Source: Elusimicrobia bacterium GWA2_69_24
Lineage (GTDB): Bacteria > Elusimicrobiota > Elusimicrobia > UBA1565
Assembly (NCBI GenBank): GCA_001799695.1
Contig: MGTY01000045.1
Coordinates: 32,485 to 77,886, forward strand
Direction of reading: 5' to 3'
Length of the DNA: 45,402 nucleotides
In this document: in pieces, positions 41,442 through 45,402 of the stretch
Layout of the letters: every line of letters starts with the position of its first letter
Position numbering within the stretch: position 1 is the first letter of the stretch
Position numbers and translations under genes: made by a program
The notes under the pieces: generated by a model
Databases searched by the model: none
Told to the model about the DNA's origin: nothing
Seen by the model: only the letters and a program-made list of their open reading frames with translations

Positions 41442-42422
41442 ATGGGGGGGCAGCGCTACGCCCCTTTCGGCGGGGAGGAGCTTGAGCGCTACGCCCAGAC
41501 GCTGTCCCGCCTCGTGCTGGCGGCCCGCCTCAACAAGTGGTTCCCGGACCCGTTCTCAGCCGCGGAGCGCCTGCGCCTCCTGGCCCCCTCCTGCCGCCGC
41601 GGCGTCTACCCCGGGGTGTACTTCGACCGCGTGAGCGGCCTGCCCAGCTTCAAGGACGTTCTGAGCGTGCAGGCCGATTGGGATCTCGCCGGGGACTTCA
41701 TCCGGGAGCAGGAGGCCCGGCTCGCGGCCGGCCGCGCGCTGACCCCCAAGGTCCAGGCCAAGCTGGCCTATTACCGCGAGCTGGTCAAGGTCTGTCTCAG
41801 CCCGGTCACGAGCCTCGAACTGAGCCTGCGCCGCGTGTTCCCGGAGCGCCGCGCGGCGGCCTACCGGGTCGTGTTCGACCGCTTCGACATGGGGGAGGGC
41901 GTCTTCGCCCGCTACACCTTGCTCCTGGAGCAGTCTGACGAGGCTTACGGGAGCCGCCTGCTCGAGCGCAGCGGCGACTACTCCCAGCAGACCAACGCCT
42001 TCCGGGCCACGATGGAGAAGGTCGCGCAGGATGAGAGCGAGATCCTCTTCCTGGTGCTCGGGCGCCGCGAGGGCGTCAAGCTGGAGGAGGTCACCCGCGG
42101 CCGCATCGGCCCCTTCTGGAGCCCGTGGGCCCCGCCCCCGGACGGCTGGTTCCCGCCGGATCCCCGCGAGTGCTTCGCCCTCCACTGCCCGCTCGACAGC
42201 GCCTCGGTGACCTGGGAGAGTTCGGTGGACGAGGATCCCTTCTCACGCTTCTTCAAGGATTTCCTGTCCTCCGAGAGCCGCCCCCTCGTGGAGGAGGCCG
42301 CCAAGCAGCTGGGCTACAAGGTCCACAAGGAGCGCAAGTTCGCCTGCACCCCCGCGGCGGCCGCGGCCGTGCAGGTCAAGCTCCGCGAGGCCGGGACGCG
42401 GAACATGGTGTACACCCTATGA
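41442..42422 (+). CDS. Protein of unknown function in the AAA/Hsp90-like operon
   Basis: The 326-residue protein matches no family I know. It is soluble, with a helical N-terminal half (ERYAQTLSRLVLAARLNKWF, LTPKVQAKLAYYRELVKVCL) and a C-terminal part with a Trp/Pro-rich segment (GPFWSPWAPPPDGWFPPDP) near residues 225-245 and a Lys-rich stretch (LGYKVHKERKFACT) near 290. It starts directly after the coiled-coil gene stop and overlaps the AAA+ gene as ATGA, so the products are probably made together. It may be an adaptor or substrate-recognition subunit; this rests only on position. Confidence 0.72.
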   Translation: MGGQRYAPFGGEELERYAQTLSRLVLAARLNKWFPDPFSAAERLRLLAPSCRRGVYPGVYFDRVSGLPSFKDVLSVQADWDLAGDFIREQEARLAAGRALTPKVQAKLAYYRELVKVCLSPVTSLELSLRRVFPERRAAAYRVVFDRFDMGEGVFARYTLLLEQSDEAYGSRLLERSGDYSQQTNAFRATMEKVAQDESEILFLVLGRREGVKLEEVTRGRIGPFWSPWAPPPDGWFPPDPRECFALHCPLDSASVTWESSVDEDPFSRFFKDFLSSESRPLVEEAAKQLGYKVHKERKFACTPAAAAAVQVKLREAGTRNMVYTL

Positions 42423-44011
42423 GCAAACGGATCGAGAGTTCGGACGTGGAGCGTCGCCTCGCCGAGGCCCGCGCGCGCGTGCACGAGGCCGGGCTGCCCG
42501 GGCTGCTGTCCGAGGTGGACCGCGGGCCGTTCGGCACGACGCCGCTCAACCTGGGCATGCTGGACGCCGTGGCCGAGGCCTGCGCCGTTGCCCAGGCCGT
42601 GCGCGGCGTCGGGATCGAAGACCCGCTGCCCGTGGCCTTCGTCCTGGCCGAAGAGGCCGCCGAGCGTCTGGGCTCCCTGGGTTCGGGGGGGCCCGCGCCG
42701 GAGGTCCGGGGCGCCCTTCCCGGCGAACAGTACGCGGATCTGAGCCGCGGCGGGAGCGCCGAGGTGTTCTCCATCGTGCTTCAGGACTGCGCCAGCTTCG
42801 TGCGCTTCTATCAGAGGCATCCCGACTCTGGCAAGCGCCTGAGCCGGGACCAGGAAGCCCTGGGCTGCCTGCGCTCCTATTTCCGCCTGCTCTCCAACAC
42901 CCTGCGCCGTCTGGGGCCCGAGGGCTCCGCCCTGGCGGTCGAGACCCCGCGCCTGCGCTTCGACGGCTGGAAGGTCTTCCCCGCGGCCTTCGACGAGCCC
43001 AACGACCTCCTGCCCGTGAAGCTCGAGGACGTGGTGGGCAACGAGGACTACGTGAAGGCGGCGACCCGCCTGGCCCGCGACGTGGCGGGCTTTGACCTGG
43101 CGCGGGGGGAGAACCCCAAGAAGGTGCGCAACCAGGTACTCTTCGTCCTGGGCAGTCCGGGCTGCGGCAAGACCGTGACCGCGCACGCGGTCCTGCGCGA
43201 CTTCCTGGCCCTGTGCGAGCGGCACAAGCTCCCGGCCAAGGCCCGCGTCATCCGCCGCACGGACTGGGCCTCCTCCTACCAGAACCAGTCGGCCACGCGC
43301 CTCTTGGAGATCTTCCGCGAGGAGGTTTTCAACGCTCCCGGGGTGTGCGGGGTCTACTGGCCCGACATCGACACCGCCTTCTCCGCGCGCGGCGACGCGG
43401 ACATCCGGCAGGAGGAGAAGGCCATCCTGGGGACGCTCTTCGGCATACTCGACGGGACCGTTGGCCCCAAGAACGGGAAATGGTTCCTGCTCTGCGACGC
43501 GAACACGGTGCGCATGGACGAGGCGGTGATGAGCCGCCTGACCCAATCCCCGCTCGAGGTCCGCGGGCCCGTGGCCCCGATGGATTTCGTGCGGCTGCTG
43601 CGCGACGTGAAGCTGCGGGGCAAGGCCCGCTGGCTGCCGGCCACGGAGCCGGAGTGGCTGGGCATCGGCGAGCTTTGCGTGGCGGAGAAGCTCTCGGGAC
43701 GCTCCGCGGACTCGATCGCCGGGCGCATCCTCACCGAGATCGAGGACTTCGCGGAGCCGGAGAACTACTTCGAGCTCCCCTTCGAGGAGAAGCAGCGCCT
43801 CATCGGGGAGCTGGCGCGCCCGGTCCCGGCCGCGCGCATCCGCGCTCTCGTTTCCCAGCACGTCCGTTTCGAGAAGGACGCCGAGGAGCGCTCCTCCCAG
43901 GAGCGCTTCCGCCAGCGCGTCTCGGAGATCCACCTCCATCTCTCGGCCCAGCAGGCCGCGCTGGGGGCCCTGGCCGGGAAGAAGGCCGCGGCGCCGGGGG
44001 GCGGCGCGTGA
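42419..44011 (+). CDS. AAA+ ATPase with altered Walker B
   Basis: The 530-residue protein has an unassigned N-terminal region (about 1-205) and a classic AAA+ module: LEDVVGNEDYV before the core, Walker A LGSPGCGKT (residues 245-252 are GSPGCGKT), a pore-loop-like WASSYQNQSATRLLEIF, sensor 1 in LLCDANTVRMDE and a possible arginine finger in VMSRL. Where FIDEID is expected, the sequence reads YWPDID (Pro315, Asp316), so the first acidic residue of Walker B is Pro and the Glu is Asp. ATP binding seems intact but hydrolysis could be slow or absent. It is translationally coupled to both neighbours (ATGA before, GTGA after). Confidence 0.88.
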   Translation: MSKRIESSDVERRLAEARARVHEAGLPGLLSEVDRGPFGTTPLNLGMLDAVAEACAVAQAVRGVGIEDPLPVAFVLAEEAAERLGSLGSGGPAPEVRGALPGEQYADLSRGGSAEVFSIVLQDCASFVRFYQRHPDSGKRLSRDQEALGCLRSYFRLLSNTLRRLGPEGSALAVETPRLRFDGWKVFPAAFDEPNDLLPVKLEDVVGNEDYVKAATRLARDVAGFDLARGENPKKVRNQVLFVLGSPGCGKTVTAHAVLRDFLALCERHKLPAKARVIRRTDWASSYQNQSATRLLEIFREEVFNAPGVCGVYWPDIDTAFSARGDADIRQEEKAILGTLFGILDGTVGPKNGKWFLLCDANTVRMDEAVMSRLTQSPLEVRGPVAPMDFVRLLRDVKLRGKARWLPATEPEWLGIGELCVAEKLSGRSADSIAGRILTEIEDFAEPENYFELPFEEKQRLIGELARPVPAARIRALVSQHVRFEKDAEERSSQERFRQRVSEIHLHLSAQQAALGALAGKKAAAPGGGA

Positions 44012-45402
44012 GCGCGGAACCGGGCTCGGGCGCTCCGGCCTCGGGGCGGCGCTCCTCTGGAGGGGCAGTCTCCTCGGTCCCCGGCCTGGTCCGCGACCTG
44101 GTCAGCCAGTTCGACCGGCCCCTCGACTTCTATCGCGAGCTCATCCAGAATGCCATCGACGCCTCCACCAACCGCATCGACGTCGTCCTGTCGCACGACG
44201 GCGAACGGGGGCTGATCCGCGTCATGGACGACGGGGAGGGGATGGACGAGCGCATCATCGACGACTACCTCCTGGTCCTCTTCCGCTCCACCAAGGAGGG
44301 CGACTTCACCAAGATCGGGAAGTTCGGGATCGGCTTCGTCTCCGTCTTCGCCCTCCAGCCCCAGCTGGTCCGGGTCCTGACCGGGAAGGCCGGCGAGAGC
44401 TGGCGCCTGGATTTTCCGAGCTACCAGCGCTACGAGAAATACCGCATGTCCCAGCCCCGCGACGGCACGGTCGTGGAGCTCCACAAGGCCATGACCCGGG
44501 AGGAGTTCGACCGCCTCGCGGAGGAATCGGCCAAGACGATCCGGTACTGGTGCAAGCATTCGGAATGCCGCATCTACTTTCAGGTGTCGGGGCGCGACCC
44601 GGAGCCGCGTCTCCTCACCGAGCCGTTCGGGCTGGAGGACGCCTCCCTGACCTTCCGGGAGGAGGGGACCGACGTCGCGCTCGGGTTCTCGGAGGAAGCC
44701 AAGCCGTTCTACGGCTTCTACAACCGCGGCCTAACTCTCAAGGAGGGGCAGGAAGCCCACTTCCCCGGAGTGCGCTTCAAGGCCAAGTCGCGCTACCTGG
44801 AGCATACCCTGACGCGCGACAACGTGATGCTCGACGAGAACTACCAGAAGCTCATGGGCATCCTCAAGCGGCTGACGGCCGAGCAGTTGCCCGAGCGCCT
44901 GCGCGTCGAGCTCGGGGACCTCTCCGGCAAGCTCGCCGCGCTCTCCGCCGCCGCCGCCGCGCCCGGAGACATCCCCGCTGGGGCGCCGGCCCCGTCGCCC
45001 GCCGACCCCCTGCTGGAGGCCTGGAAGCGGCGCGTCCCCTACCTGCAGTGGCTGTACCTGGGGACCCTTGCGCGCTGGAAGCGTTCGGACTGGAAGATAT
45101 TCCCCACTTTGTCCGGACGGACGGTCTCCCTGCGCGAGGTCCGGGACGCCCTGTCCAGGTCCGGCGGCCGCCTCTTCTACGACGCGGGGCCCAACCGCAT
45201 CACCTGGGCCCTCGAGTGCAAGGGCGCGCTCGTCCTGCCCGCGGGGCCCTGGATCGACTGCCTCTCTCATTGGCTGAAGGTCCCCGCGGCCCAGGCCTCG
45301 CAGGAATTCATCCAGCCCGAGGTCGCCAAGGACGCGGCTCTGCCCGCGCCCTTCAAGGCCTTTCTCGACACCCTGCGCTGGATGGACGCCCAATCCGGGG
45401 CC
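44008..45402 (+). CDS. Hsp90-like GHKL ATPase (partial, 3' end outside window)
   Basis: The frame is open from GTG 44008, which overlaps the AAA+ stop as GTGA, to the window end (465 codons). The N-terminal 200 residues form a GHKL ATPase: N box FYRELIQNAIDAS (Glu44, Asn48), G1 MDDGEGMD (74-80) and G2 KIGKFGIGFVSVFAL (104-110). The RELIQNAIDA and IGKFGIGF wording is that of Hsp90/HtpG, not of histidine kinases, and no HisKA is present. The region beyond about 200 resembles no HtpG middle domain that I can name; an Ala-rich linker lies near 312-330. It is probably a chaperone-like or conformational-switch ATPase acting with the AAA+ protein. Confidence 0.85.
   Translation, partial: MSAEPGSGAPASGRRSSGGAVSSVPGLVRDLVSQFDRPLDFYRELIQNAIDASTNRIDVVLSHDGERGLIRVMDDGEGMDERIIDDYLLVLFRSTKEGDFTKIGKFGIGFVSVFALQPQLVRVLTGKAGESWRLDFPSYQRYEKYRMSQPRDGTVVELHKAMTREEFDRLAEESAKTIRYWCKHSECRIYFQVSGRDPEPRLLTEPFGLEDASLTFREEGTDVALGFSEEAKPFYGFYNRGLTLKEGQEAHFPGVRFKAKSRYLEHTLTRDNVMLDENYQKLMGILKRLTAEQLPERLRVELGDLSGKLAALSAAAAAPGDIPAGAPAPSPADPLLEAWKRRVPYLQWLYLGTLARWKRSDWKIFPTLSGRTVSLREVRDALSRSGGRLFYDAGPNRITWALECKGALVLPAGPWIDCLSHWLKVPAAQASQEFIQPEVAKDAALPAPFKAFLDTLRWMDAQSGA

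Overview
This is a high-GC, gene-dense bacterial chromosome segment. An LpxL-type lipid A acyltransferase, lipoprotein signal peptides and many hybrid histidine kinases point to a Gram-negative, free-living bacterium. The gene complement (group 3b-type cytoplasmic NiFe hydrogenase, multi-PAS hybrid kinases) would suit a groundwater or sediment lineage such as Elusimicrobiota, but that is a guess; no rRNA or other marker is present.

Layout. Bases 1-5125 hold two-component genes: the tail of a hybrid kinase, an OmpR/PhoB-type regulator, a receiver-kinase on the minus strand, and a PAS-GAF-GAF hybrid kinase. The divergent gap between the last two contains four 11-bp direct repeats just upstream of a TACAAT -10 box, as at PhoB-type promoters. 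The last kinase is 3 nt from hypF, so it probably heads a long operon: hypF, hypC, hypD, hypE, a Mrp/MinD-type ATPase (possible substitute for HypB) and ftcD (5129-12247). A 1540-residue multi-PAS hybrid kinase (minus, 12375-16997) separates this from a minus-strand operon, hydBGDA plus a maturation protease (21701 down to 17242), preceded by a good sigma-54-like promoter. The two operons are the structural and maturation halves of one NAD(P)-linked NiFe hydrogenase.

Bases 21796-29578 carry a secreted HEAT-repeat protein, a MurC/Mpl-type ligase overlapping an amino-sugar-kinase-like gene (probable peptidoglycan recycling pair), a Nudix hydrolase, a small monocistronic gene encoding five CxWPxxC repeats, a Sel1-like envelope protein and an FKBP lipoprotein. 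Bases 29599-39724 carry a macrodomain protein, an EAL protein, LpxL-like acyltransferase, K+ channel, MazG, S41 protease, ZIP transporter, single-domain response regulator, two membrane proteins and a phospholipase D lipoprotein.

Bases 40374-45402 hold a tight four-gene operon that I cannot assign to a known system: a coiled-coil protein, a protein of unknown family, an AAA+ ATPase with an altered Walker B, and an Hsp90-like GHKL ATPase that runs off the window.

Several dispersed repeat families are present: CTAG-bounded REP-like elements that supply stop codons to neighbouring genes, a GC-rich palindromic repeat that has also entered hypF in frame, and a 564-bp element with inverted ends and an 11-bp direct repeat just upstream of the four-gene operon. 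Many genes have a start codon 6-9 nt after a plausible -10 box, suggesting leaderless or near-leaderless transcripts.
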